From NCBI RefSeq assembly GCF_030867145.1, contig NC_134428.1, positions 22,175,537 to 22,239,536 of the forward strand: a stretch of 64,000 nucleotides of DNA, read 5' to 3'. The notes under the pieces were generated by a model. It did no database searches. It worked only from the letters and a program-made list of their open reading frames with translations, and was not told the DNA's origin. Below, piece after piece: positions 11,913-22,583 of the stretch; within the stretch, counting starts at the first letter, position 1, and each line of letters begins with the position of its first letter. Source of the DNA: Opisthocomus hoazin (taxonomy: Eukaryota > Chordata > Aves > Opisthocomiformes > Opisthocomidae). A program made the translations under genes and the position numbers.

Positions 11913-13006
11913 CCCAAGCCCAGGCGTGCTGGAAGGCATCTCAGCACCCCCCATTCCGCAAACCCAGGCCAGCACGGTGCCGGATGCCGGATCAGGGCTG
12001 CTCATCTCATCCCCTCCTCCCGAGATCAGGCGGCCCGACCGCAAGCCCCCAAGATGGGGACTGCCCCAAGCCACCAGTTCCACCAGGGCTTCACCAGGGC
12101 CACTGGAGAGGTGGCATCTCCCCTGGCTTTGCTGGGAGGGCCACCACCGAACCCCAACCAGCCACCCCAGCGCCAACATCTGGCGGGGAGGCGGCAGCTG
12201 GATGTGGGTCTGTTTTGCCTCCCAGGCCCCTGCCAGACACAGGCAGCACGCGCCGGGATGACTCAAAGCCCTGGGAGACACGGTCCCCGTCGCTGTTTAT
12301 TTTAAACCTTCTTGTTTGCAAAGCGGCTGCCGCAGCTCAGCACCTCCCGGGGTGCCTTGCGCAAGGCTGCGGCACTGCAAGGGGAAACTGAGGCACGGAG
12401 CGCAGCACCCCAACCAGACCCCAGCGCCTGCACGCTCAGCACGCAGCCGGCAGCCACCGCACGACACGGGGGTCCCGGCAGTGAGAGGGGACTGGCTCCA
12501 AGAAACACCCCGGGGCTGGAGCCAGGGCATCGCCGATGACCCAGCCGAGCCCGATCGGCCCCGATTTCCCATCTCCCGCCCAGCCGGGAACGGGAAAGCG
12601 CGTGGCGAAGCCGGAGGCACTTGCCTGTACCTCTCTGCGTGCCACGCAGGCGAACGCAGTGCTCTCCCAGAGCCCAGTGCTGACCTCCACGGCATCCACG
12701 GGGACCAAAACCACCCTGGGAGAAATTCAGCAAACCGGCTGTGGGCATCTGGGGCTGGAAGGGGGAGATGCACAGATGGAGCGTGATCCCGTAAGCCTCT
12801 TTTCCTCAGGAAACCAGGCTCTAAAGCTCAGCCTGTGCCCAGGCTCTCCTCCCGACCTTTTTCCCTCTCCACATCCTCCTGAACACCAGCCCACGCCACT
12901 TTATCTGCACCAAAAAAAGCGCTGAACCATGAAGTGAAGGGGTCTCTGCGGTCGGCAAATGCCCAACGCCGCGGACCTCCCCGCCGCCGATAACAGGAGA
13001 TAAACA
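11913..13006 (-). other. TNRC18 intron, no gene seen
   Basis: GC-rich intron. No exon, RNA gene or repeat recognised. Confidence 0.6.
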
Positions 13007-13085
13007 CAGAGACAAATATTATGGCAGTGCGGTTTCACTCCTAATGAATTATGCAAATCCATATTCAAAATGAAGCACAGCCCTT
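13007..13085. promoter_or_regulatory. Candidate enhancer-like element with a perfect octamer
   Basis: An AT-rich island sits in GC-rich intron. It contains CTAATGAATTATGCAAATCC, with a perfect ATGCAAAT octamer (POU/Oct-type site) at 13051-13058 beside TAAT homeobox-type cores. A regulatory role is inferred from base composition and motif density only; conservation was not tested. Confidence 0.3.
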
Positions 13086-16000
13086 GGGCTTTTGACAGAT
13101 TGCCAACCTGGCCCCGATGCCACAAGGCAGGGACAGGCAGCCCTCTGCCAGGGGAAGCACTAGATGGATGCCCTACGTCTGTCTACAGGCGCACCCGCAC
13201 ACCTACGTGTTTGCACATCTCAGCTAGCGAGACCAAGGAGCATCTCCAAGAACGACTCTAGAGTCATTTTTGCATTTCTCCTTCCTCCCAGCTGCATTTA
13301 GCCTGGTCAGAGAGGGCCATCAAGCTTTCGTGTCCTCTGCAAGATGGAAGATGCTTGGGTCGACGGTGAGATTCAAAGCAGGAAAGAAGACAAAATTCAC
13401 CGTGGCTGGAAAGGAGGGGAGACAGTGGGGGGCGAGAGCGGAAAGCCTAAAACGCTTCTGCCAATATGTATGTCAGCCCTGAAGCTGAGGAAAGGAGGAT
13501 CTGTCCACAAAATAGTCACAGAGAGGGCTCATCTGATGACAGGACGAGTTTCCGATCCCACACAAACCCCGAACATCCATTACGAGCAGCAGAAGAATCG
13601 CCGCTCTGAGCGGTTAATCTCATTAGGGAGAAAACCCCGCTGCAGCGCCGGGATTGCAAAGGGGAACCCCGGCGCGGTGTGCCTGCCTGGCGGAGCAGGG
13701 CCGGGGCAAAGTTGTGCTGGGCTTCCACCAGCACCCCGGGAAGGTGCCTGCACACATCTTTACTCGCTGGAGTACCACCCGCTTGGCTTACGTGTGACAC
13801 GGCGTGTGGGATGCCTCCCCACCCAGCAGATCAGGGCACAAAACACCAGAATCACACACGCTGCGCGGCGAGAGCACCGGGGCTCTTTCATTCACACACC
13901 GCTACCGGCACTGCAGGCAAGCAGCAAAGAGCTGAGCCGCTTCCAAAACCCTTCCTCCCAAGCACACTGGCCGTTTCAATTATTATTTTTATTTTTAAAT
14001 TAAAAGCAGTTAAACCAAATGTAGTAAAAGCATACTCAAGCCACAGGGAATCCTTCTGAGAAGGGATCGGGGGCAGAAAGGGAAGCACGGGCAATGTATC
14101 TAACCACCACACATAAAAAGGGATCTTTGCTTGCCGTAATGTAGCAGGGTAAGATGGATGGTGGCAGAAGCAAAAGCAACATTTGCAGAAGTTGATAGCA
14201 ATACAGATCCAGAGAGACAGGGCCGAGTGGCTCAAAATCTCCGTTCTTCCCCTAAAAAGGCAGGTTCTCTCCTGAGCACACCACGTCGCTCCTTCCCATG
14301 CTGTGAGCCCACCACGTTCAGCTTGCCTGCCTGCATCCAGCTCCTTCAAAATGGCTCTTTGGCCACTGCTACGCTGCCCATAAAACTTATTCCCAAGGTC
14401 ACTTCCATTCTTTTGCCACTATTTCAAGTCTTGCTGGATTGAAACAAAACCCAGCCTCGCACCCCCCGAGCCCTCCCTCGCCCCCTCCCTTTCTGCCCAT
14501 CACCTCCCTGATTTAGAGACGCCGAACTCCCAACTACCTTTCGCTTCCCATAGCCGTCAGCGACAACAGCTGGAGAGGAAAACCGGAGCATATTGCGCAC
14601 CCGACAGCTGATCCTCGCAGCGTGGCGAGGGAGCCCAACTGTCACCGCCACGGTGCTGCCGGACCTCCCCGGCCAGCGCGCACGGCGACGGGGGGAAGGG
14701 TTTGTGCGGCTGCCGTCCCTTGGTGTTACAAGAGCCGGGGAGAAGCGAACGATTAGCAAGGCAAATAAATAGCAGGGAGAGACGGCGTTTTTTCCCCTGC
14801 CGGCGGGCGCGTCGCGATGCCTGCAGACATCCAGCTGTGCCATCCCGGAGGGAAGCCAGCCAGAAACACGGGGCCGGGACGGGGAAAAATGGGGAGAAAG
14901 AAGGAAACCCCCAGACCCTCCCGGCCAGGGAGAGGCAGCACCCTGCAGGATAGCCATGCCGGAGTGCTCCTCTCCCAAACTTTGCTTTTGGATGAGCATC
15001 CCAGGCTGGAAAAGCCAACGAGGGGCTGCAGCAGCTGGATGCAGTGCTGCTTCCTCGCCCCGGCCCCGCAGGCGGGGAGCTTGGGGCTGCCCTCGGGTCC
15101 CCTCTTGCCCCAGCCCTGCGTTTTCGGGTCGGTTCAGGGCCCACCACGCTCTCCGCTCCAGCAGCGAGGCAGAACAAAGCACTCCCTTGTCCTCGGCACC
15201 TCGAGCAAGCAACACTGGATTGCGTTACCTAACCCAGACCGACATCTCCTCGTCCCGGCAAGGCAGCTTTCGTGTCAGCACACGCCAGGCTGGCCCCGAT
15301 TCCCCGCACCGCCTCCCGCCCGAAGCTTTAACTGGACCAGTTTAGTACACGCTGAAAACACACGGGGCCTTGTTAGGACTCGTCGGGCGCTCACCCCAGC
15401 TCGCGGAGGTGATCTGACAGCTTCCCGCCGGTCGCGGCCGCGCCGCAAGGCGCTCACCTGGAAGGCTGCCGTAAGGATGCTAATTCCCCTTAACAATGTT
15501 CATTTCCATATTCATCAGAAGATGGTGAAACGACAAGATGGGGGGTTATTTACTATGTAATTAAAAACTAATTTCAGCTTTAGCCTGGGTTATCCTAGGA
15601 AGGAGATCTAAAATTTCCCTTACGAAAGCCCTGCTCTGCTAATCACGTCTGTAGCCAGATTAATTCCCGGCGATTTCCATTTCTCCAACAGCTGCTGTGC
15701 TGGGAAAGAGCAGGAGCCTGTCCAGACACCGGGGACCCGCCTGGTGTCCCATGCCATCCCCAGCTAGGATTTCTAGCACCGGGACATCCTCCGGATCAAA
15801 CTGTCACCGGCACACCACCAGTGTGGGCTGGAACCAGTGGTTGCCCAACCCCACCAAGGAGATTTGGTGCTGGGGAAGGCTCGCTCGGCGTGGGAGAAGG
15901 GCTGCGAGAAACCATGCTGATAAAGCAGGTCTTTACCAGCCCTGTCTATCAGCGGCAGGGCCAGGCTCCTGCCCATCCAGCCGGGGAAGGTATTACAAAC

Positions 16001-18494
16001 CCCAACAGAGCCGAGGATCCCGCAGGACCTTGCTCGGAGTAAGTTTACATCACCGCGTTGGCCCTTGCCCAGCGCCCCTACCACCAGCTACCACTGCCTG
16101 GGACGGGAACTTCAACGGGGGCTGGAGGACAGGGTGGACCTCCTCAAGGACAGAGACGCCACCCCACAACCCACCCGACCACCAGCACCTCAGGGAAACC
16201 GCCGGGACATCAGGGAAGCACATCCCCAGGAGCGCACGGTGGGAGACTCCCAACAACGCAGAAGCCTCTTTTTTCCCCCCCCATTTCATCCCCAGTGTAA
16301 AACCAAAGCGACCGCTCCTGCCTTGCTCACGGCGTTGGCCCGAGGGAGCTGCAGGGGCATCGCTCAACGGCCAAGCGCTTCCCCCACCCCAGGGATGTTG
16401 GGTGTAGACAAGGTCCCTGCCCAGCACAGGCCAGCATCACCTCCCCAAGCCCCGCCGGGGCGAGCACGCTTGCCACTCTGCCCGAAAACACGGATCAGAA
16501 AAGCATCTGATGGCACCAGGGTGGAGAACCATCTCCCCGGGCAGGTCTCCGGCCAGCCCACATTCCTCCCAGGGTTACACAGCCAGCCCCTGCCCCAAGG
16601 AGCCCCCCCGCGCTCGGCCCCTCCGGGGCGGGCAGGGAGGGGGAATCGCGATTTCAAGGGCCATTAAACACCGATGGTATTTTCCTTGCAGCATCAAAAC
16701 GTGACTAAGAAGAGCCGCGTTGAACCGCAGCCAAAAAAATCCCACGGCTGGTCCGGGAGCCCCCTCCTCCCCAGCCCAGCCTCGGGGAGGGGACGGGCAC
16801 GGCTCGGTCCAGCACCGCATCGCTGCCCTCCCGCTGTCTCCTACCAGCAAAGCCATTTTAGCGTGGATGCAGCTCAGATGAGCGAATTGTGCTTCTGCTG
16901 GCACCGCCGACGGCAAGCCCTCCGCTGCAGATTCTGCCGGCTCAGCAGAAGCACAATTTTGCCATTATAAGGATGGCTACAGTGGGATTTTGCTGGCACA
17001 GCAAAGCTACCCTGGAGGGGGGGGAAAAGATACGTATTCTTTTTTTTTTTTTCCCCCTACGCTCCTACCTGGCCCAGCAGGCCTGGAAGCAGGGATGGTT
17101 TCCAAGCCGCCTTCAATCCCTGCACTTGAATGCGCATGCTAATGTGGAAGTATGAAAGCAGCCGAACCAAATTCTCTCCCCACTGCCCGACCGCTTTCAT
17201 TTCAGCCACCGCTCCCGAGCTGGATTTAACACGGAAGTCGGCTCTGCTCGTACAGGGGTGTCCCTTTCCCAGGCACTGGAAGCGTTTCTGAAGCAGATTT
17301 TAATGGAAGAGGCTGGGCATCCTTTTAATCCTTTAAAACAAATGTGGATCTGTTCAGGTAGCCCCCACATACGCATCCCACCCAAAAAAGGATACCTCAG
17401 TACACAGCAAAAAGCAGGTTTTTATTATTATTAAACCCAGTCTTTTACGCACGCGGACGCTATTTGCTCGCAGGCAGCCCCGCTGCCTGGCAGGGACGAG
17501 CTCCCAGAGCAGCCCTTAGCAACCGAATCCAGGGAGCCTTTCCCACCTCCTCCAAAACACCGAAGCTGCCAAGAACAACGCGCCCGCCATGGGACGGAGC
17601 CAAGACCAGGACACTCGCTTGGACCCGGAGACAGCGGGGTAGGGAAGGAGCAGACACATAAACCTCCCGTATTTTCAGCCGCGGGCTGCGGAGCAGAGCG
17701 AGCTCGGCCGCCCGACTCCACCGATTGCAGCCGCTTCTTATGCAAGGTCTTCCCGGCAAGCTCGGCCGCTGCCAGGGATGAAATTCCACTGCGGAGAGTC
17801 ACCCTCCTTCCCCGGCCCTCGGCAGGGTCCGTCGGGAGCACCCCGCTGCTGCCCGGCCCCCGTAACCCCCCTCGGGGTCGGGGAGATGGCAATGGCCGAG
17901 AGCGCAGGGGAGGACACAGGACGGCTGAGGGCTGGCCCACCTCCTGCCTCTGCCTCCAGCCCACTCCTCCCTCCACACACTCCCAACAAAAGGGACTTCT
18001 GTCCCTGGCCCCCCGAGAAGAGCCCAGGGTGCGTGGGTCACCGGACGCAGCCCAGGCGCCCGCATCTCGGCGCTGGGGCAGAGCCCGGACTGCCGTAACG
18101 AGCAGCGGCGACGAGAAAAATAGAGTCGGTGCCGGCGATAACTGGATTCTCAAACATGGCCCATCGCCCTATTTTTACAGGGGCGTATTTATTTTAAGAG
18201 GACGCTGGGACGGATTCAACAGTCTCATTCTTCAGCCCGGCGGTATTTAAAGATCAGTCTGAACCGGCTCTATTTAAAGGCTTCGCCTCCTGCCCACTTT
18301 TCTTAACCCCTTGCGCAAGCCTTTGCCTTCCACCCCTCCAAACCCCTCCTAAAACCAAAACAAACCCCCCCAAAAAAAGACGACGGGAAACAGAAAAGCG
18401 CACACCGACAGCAACACTACAAACGCAAACCTACGGAGGGCCCCTCCGTCCAGGAAGCAATCGTCATTTCCAACGATATTGTTAAAGCCATAAA
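13086..18494 (-). other. TNRC18 intron, no gene seen
   Basis: About 5.4 kb of intron with alternating GC-rich and AT-rich patches. An AT-rich stretch at about 13975-14045 and a 13-base T tract at 17040-17052 stand out. A good GTGAGC donor-like site lies near 15452-15457 on the minus strand, but the peptide before it does not resemble TNRC18. From about 17.7 kb on, CpG density rises towards the promoter side. Confidence 0.5.
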
Positions 18495-19045
18495 AAAGAA
18501 AAAAAAAAAAAAAAAAAATCAAGATTCCCTGCCTGTCCCACGGCCGGACCATACTGGAAGTCGCGACTGGTAACTGCACGGATCTTTTCGACGTGGCTCA
18601 GCCCGGCTGCGAGTCGCCGTGCCGCGGCGAAGCCAATCTCGCCGTGTGAGCTTTGCGAGCGATCGTCCCGGGGAGAGCCGGGCACCACGGAGGTGCAGGC
18701 GGGGATGGGATTTTCAAAAGACTTCAGAGATATAAAAATCAGAACGATACATGAAAAAAAAGAAAACCACCAGTATCAGAGGGATCACAAAGCCCATTCC
18801 CTGTGTGAGGGGCCCCGGGTCTGAGGCTCCCTCCCAGCCCGAGAGCCTGGGGCGCAGTGGGAAGCGTGGGGACGGCGGCAGGGAGCAACGCCGCGTCGGC
18901 TCGGCCGGAGCTCGGCGCCTGCCTCTCGGGCTGCCTGGATTTCAGGGAAGCACCAGAAAAGGAAACTTTGGGATGGGGGGAAAAAAAAAAATAAGTAAAA
19001 AAAAAAAATCAGTCAATAAAAAAAATAATAATAATTAAAAAAAAA
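18495..19045. repeat. A-rich simple repeats
   Basis: Poly(A) tracts at about 18495-18519 and 18979-19045, the latter mixed with AATAAT units. They are low-complexity sequence in the intron. No attached retroelement body was recognised, so they are not clearly retrogene tails. Confidence 0.75.
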
Positions 19046-19495
19046 GCAACAACAGGCATTTGGTTTGGCTTGAGATTGCCCGGACAAATTTTTGCAGATT
19101 TTATTCTGCTTTAGCAAGATGTGGAGGAGGGAAGTAAGAAAAAAAAACAATACTCAGGACAAAAATACAGGAGGGGAAGAAAAGGAAAGAAAGACAAAAG
19201 GGAAGGAAAAAAGGTGTTTGCCCATGTGCTTGGCTTCACAGCCGCCCGCTTTACACCTCTCCTCTTCGCACCTGGGAAATTGGCACTGCCACCTACTCTA
19301 AAACCAATAAATCTTTTCTCCCCTCGATTCGAGCTGCTTCCTTCTCTGCAGATGTTGGCAATCAGGTTTGCAAATTTCAAAGTCATTCGGCCCGGGCGGC
19401 TGGGAGAAAAGCAGGTTTATTGTTGCAAAACCCGTCACCCTCCCAACGCCTCAAGTAAACTCCGAGTCACCTCTCCACGCCCAGGGGAAAGAAAG

Positions 19496-19546
19496 GGAAA
19501 AAAAAAAAAATATATATACATAGAGAGAGAGAGAGAGAAAGAGACA
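19496..19546. repeat. Microsatellite (A)n(TA)n(GA)n
   Basis: A compound simple repeat: an A tract, then short TA and a run of GA dinucleotides ending near 19546. It is purine-rich on the plus strand. Confidence 0.8.
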
Positions 19547-20219
19547 CAGAGAGGGAAATCAAACGGTCAGAAATTCCTTGCATCCTCCCAGGGCAAGCTC
19601 AGCAGCAGCCCGGCCAAAGAGCAGAGCCCGCGTTATCCCACCCTGACACAAGCTGGGAAAGGGAGCTCACAAAGCAGGAAAAACTAAAAAATCCTCACAA
19701 AAAAGTAGTTTAAGCAAATAAATAAAAAGCTGACTGAGGAAAAAAAAAAAATAATAAACCCCGTACATTTCCATGTTGGCTTTTTTTTTTTTTAAACGGA
19801 GCGGCAGCCATGGGGCTGCCGGGGATTGAGTGCGTCGAGAAAGGGGGGAAAAATATATAAGGAGGGAGCAGCCCCTGCGTGGAAGTTTTGTTTGTAGATT
19901 TAAAAAAATAACAATTGCCAAGAAAGCGGAAAAAAAAGAAAAAAAAAAAAAAAGAAAACCCCACTGAAACCCGGCCCCGGCGCGCAGGGAAAGAACCAAA
20001 ACCGCCCCGTTTCGCCCCTTCTCCCAGCCCGGGGGGTGCGGTGGGGGGGGGTTCAGCGCAGCCCCTTCCCCTCCGCACCCCGAGCCCCCTCTCCCCCCTC
20101 CCAGCCCTCCCCAAAACCGGGTTTCTTCCGCAGAACGCCCGCACCCGCCCCGGCGGGGCTCTGCCGCGCTGCCACCACCTCTGCGCTGGGAGGGGGGTGC
20201 TGCTCGCCTGCCGGGGAGA

Positions 20220-21580
20220 TTTTTTTCCCCCGTTCCCCTATTTTTTTTTCCCTCCCCCCCGCTCCCCTATTTTTTTTTCCTTCACCCTATTTCTTTTCAA
20301 ACCCCCCGTTCCCGTTATTTTTTTCACCCCCCCATTCCCCTGTTATTTTTTCAACCCCTCCATTCGCCCTGTTTTTTTCCTCCTCCTCTGTTCCCATTTT
20401 TTCCTCCCCTCGTTCCCCTATTTTTTTTTCCTCTCCCCGTTCCCCTATTATTTTTTCACACCCTCCATTCCGCCTATTTTTTTTCCTCCCTCCATTCCAC
20501 TTTTTCTCCTCTCCCGTTCCCCCTATTTTTTTCTCCTCTTTTTATTTCCTTCCCACCATTCCCCTATTTTTTTCCTTCCCCCCATTCCCCTATTTTTTTT
20601 CCTTCCCCCTATTTATTTTCAACGGCCCTATTCCCCCGGTATTTTTTTCAGGCCCTCCCCCCCCCCCCCCCCGTTCCCCTGTATTTTTTTCTGCCCACTT
20701 CGTTCCCGTTTTTTCACCCCCGTTCCCCCTGTATTTTTTCCTCCCTCCATTCCCATTTTTTTCGCCTCTCCCCCTTCCCCCTATTTCCCTCCCCCTTTCT
20801 CCCTGTTTTTTTTCCTCCCTCCGTTCCCCCTATTTTTTTTCTCTCCTCTCTATGCCCCATTTTTTCCTCCTCTCCCCCCGTTCCCCCGATTTTTTTTCCT
20901 CCTCTCCCCCCGTTCCCCCGGGTTTTTTTTCCCTCCTCTCTCCCCGTTCCCCCGGGTTTTTTTTCCTCCTCTCCCCCCGTTCCCCCCAGTGTTTTTTCTC
21001 TCCTCTCCCCGTTCCCCCCGGTTTTTTTGTCCTCTCCCCGTTCCCCCTCGGTTTTATTCTCCTCCCTCCGTTCCCCCTATTTTTTCTCTCTCCTCTCCCC
21101 GTTCCCCGTTTTTTTTCCCCTCTCCTCTCCCCGTTCCCTCCCCGGTTTTTTTTTCTCTCCTCTCCCCGTTCCCCCCGGTTTTTTTTTCCTCCCCGTTCCC
21201 CCCCGGTTTTTTTTTCTCTCCTCTCCCCGTTCCCCCCCGGGTTTTTTTTTTTTCCTTCTCTCCCCGTTCCCCCTATTCTTTCTCCTCTCCTCTCCTCTCC
21301 CCGTTCCCCCCCGGTTTTTTTTTTTCCTCTCCTCTCCCCGTTCCCCCCCATTTTTTTTTTTTTTCCTCTCCTCTACCCGTTCCCCCCGGTTTTTTTTTTC
21401 CTCTCCTCTCCCCGTTCCCCCCCGGTTTTTTTTTTTTCCTCTCCTCTCCCCGTTCCCCCCCGGTTTTTTTTTCCTCTCCTCTCCCCGTTCCCCCTGGTTT
21501 TTTTCCTCCTCTCCCCGTTCCCCCTGGTTTTTTTCCTCCTCTCCCCGTTCCCCCTGGTTTTTTTTCTCCTTTTTCTTTCT
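20220..21580. repeat. Pyrimidine/purine minisatellite in TNRC18 intron, unit about 30 bp
   Basis: About 1.36 kb of tandem units built from CTCCTCTCCCCGTTCCCCC followed by a T tract on the plus strand. The last three units (21481-21570) repeat with an exact 30-bp period; earlier units vary in length and are more diverged. By length there are roughly 40 units (estimate). The minus strand, which is the TNRC18 sense strand, is almost pure purine with repeated G4-G6 runs. The array begins about 155 bp inside the intron after the first coding exon. Because 30 is divisible by 3, it produces long artefactual open frames in all directions. Confidence 0.93.
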
Positions 21581-21733
21581 CCGAATCAAACCCAAGACAG
21601 GCAGCAGAAAACACGGGAAAAAACTGCAAACCCACCTCCCCCTCCATCATTCTCGCGCCCGCCGCTGCCCGCGCAGGGGTTGGGGGGGTTTGGGGGACGG
21701 GGGGGGGACGGAGGGGGTCCCGCGGAGCCTTAC

Positions 21734-21939
21734 CCGGGTGGGAGTGGAGGCTGATGCCCGACGCCAAGAACTTGCCGGGCTGGAGGGCGGCGGGGAGCCC
21801 GGCGGCCATGGGCCCGGCGGCGGGGGGCAGGCGGCCGGCGGCTCCCAGGCGGTGGCTCTCCATGGCCAGCCCGGAGAGCAGCGGCGGGGGGCCGTGCACC
21901 GACCGGGGGGGGGGGCCCGAAATCTCGGCCATCCATCAT
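21734..21939 (-). CDS. TNRC18: TNRC18 first coding exon (start codon exon), frame broken in C11 run
   Basis: The N-terminus of TNRC18 is encoded here. The minus strand has tandem ATGs at 21939 and 21936, and the reading MDGRDFGPPP matches the known TNRC18 start, which is shared with the paralogue BAHCC1. The following conserved peptide, RSVHGPPPLLSGLAMESHRL, then GAAGRLPPAAGP and LQPGKFLASGISLHSHPG, lies in another frame. The switch is at an 11-base C run (21905-21915); 10 C would join the frames. The donor GTAAGG (21728-21733) leaves phase 1, which fits the next known exon only in the corrected frame. An overlapping ATG at 21932 reads MAEISGPPPRSVHG in frame with the rest as assembled. A homopolymer sequencing or assembly error is the likeliest cause. 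Confidence 0.9.
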
Positions 21940-22033
21940 CCACTCGCCGGCTTCGAGGAGTCTCCCGGATCGCTGTCGGTGCCCGCCGCCGCCTTCCCCC
22001 CCCCCCCCCTCCCGCCCCCCACCCCCCCTTCTC

Positions 22034-22060
22034 TTCTTCTTCTTCCTCCTCCTCCTCCCC
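22034..22060 (-). repeat. GAA/GGA trinucleotide repeats in TNRC18 5'UTR
   Basis: The plus strand reads CTT repeats followed by CCT repeats, so the transcript would carry about four GGA then about four GAA units. Adjacent G/C homopolymers at about 21995-22030 extend the purine-rich character of the sense strand. Confidence 0.85.
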
Positions 22061-22067
22061 CAAAAAA

Positions 22068-22106
22068 TCAGATGGTTTTTAAAAATAAGGCGTCCGAGCG
22101 TCCCAT
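22068..22106 (-). promoter_or_regulatory. Upstream ORF in TNRC18 leader, 12 codons plus stop
   Basis: An ATG in strong Kozak context (GCCATGG) at 22106 on the minus strand opens MGRSDALFLKTI and stops at TGA (22068-22070). This is 128 bases before the main ATG at 21939. It lies wholly inside the inferred 5'UTR of the start exon. By general knowledge of upstream ORFs it could lower translation of the main frame; this is inference. Confidence 0.5.
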
Positions 22107-22152
22107 GGCGCGGTGCAGGGAGCCGGCCCCGGCGCGGCGGTCTCGGCGCTGC

Positions 22153-22583
22153 CTGCGAGGGAGAGAGAAAAAGGGGGGGTGCGGTGAGCCAACCTGCCCC
22201 TATCCCCCCGCCACCCCCAGTAAACACCCCCCAAAAAAACACCCATCCATTCCCCCCCCCCCCCGACCGCGGCTGGCGGGGGGGGAACGATCCGAGGAAA
22301 ACTTGTGGCAAAGGGCGGGGGGAAATCTTAGGAGTATTTAAAAATTAAGTATTTTTTTTTTATATAAAAAGTGGTAATTTTGTTGCCCCCCAAGACAGAG
22401 CGCAGCGGGACGGACCCGCCGGGGAAGCGGCGTTGCGTTTCCCCCCGCAGCGCAGGAAAACACACAAAAAAGCCCCAAAACAACAACAAAAACCACCCAA
22501 AAACAACAAAAAGCGCGCAGTTTCCTTCCCCCCCCCCTTTTTTTCTTTTCCTTTTTTACCCCACTGAAAGCCGCCGGGGAAGA
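22153..22583 (-). other. GC-rich sequence upstream of the TNRC18 start exon
   Basis: A C/G-homopolymer-rich, CpG-containing stretch with an AT-rich interlude at about 22335-22385, leading into the assembly gap. It could be intron or promoter-proximal sequence. No TATA box or transcription start can be assigned with confidence. Confidence 0.45.

Larger units (their letters stand above)
21940..22152 (-). other. TNRC18: TNRC18 5'UTR part of the start exon
   Basis: The minus strand upstream of the ATG runs to a strong 3' splice site: a C/T-rich tract ending CTCCCTCGCAG, with the CAG at 22153-22155. The exon therefore begins at 22152 and at least one noncoding exon must lie further upstream. The UTR is very GC-rich and contains C/G homopolymers, GAA/GGA repeats and a short upstream ORF. 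The exon boundary is inferred from the splice signal, not from a transcript. Confidence 0.65.

Noticed and set aside
15440..15500. Good donor CTTCCAG|GTGAGC in the TNRC18 intron, considered as an exon end
   Set aside because: The upstream frame shows no TNRC18 similarity and no matching acceptor with the required phase.
18979..19045. Poly(A) tract as the tail of a processed pseudogene
   Set aside because: No retrocopy body, frame remnant or target-site duplication could be recognised beside it.
19915..22341. Plus-strand open frame of 808 residues, with a second of 572 residues in another frame, rich in Pro, Ser and Phe
   Set aside because: Both frames are produced by the 30-bp minisatellite, whose period is divisible by 3; they run antisense through the TNRC18 start exon and have no recognisable domain.
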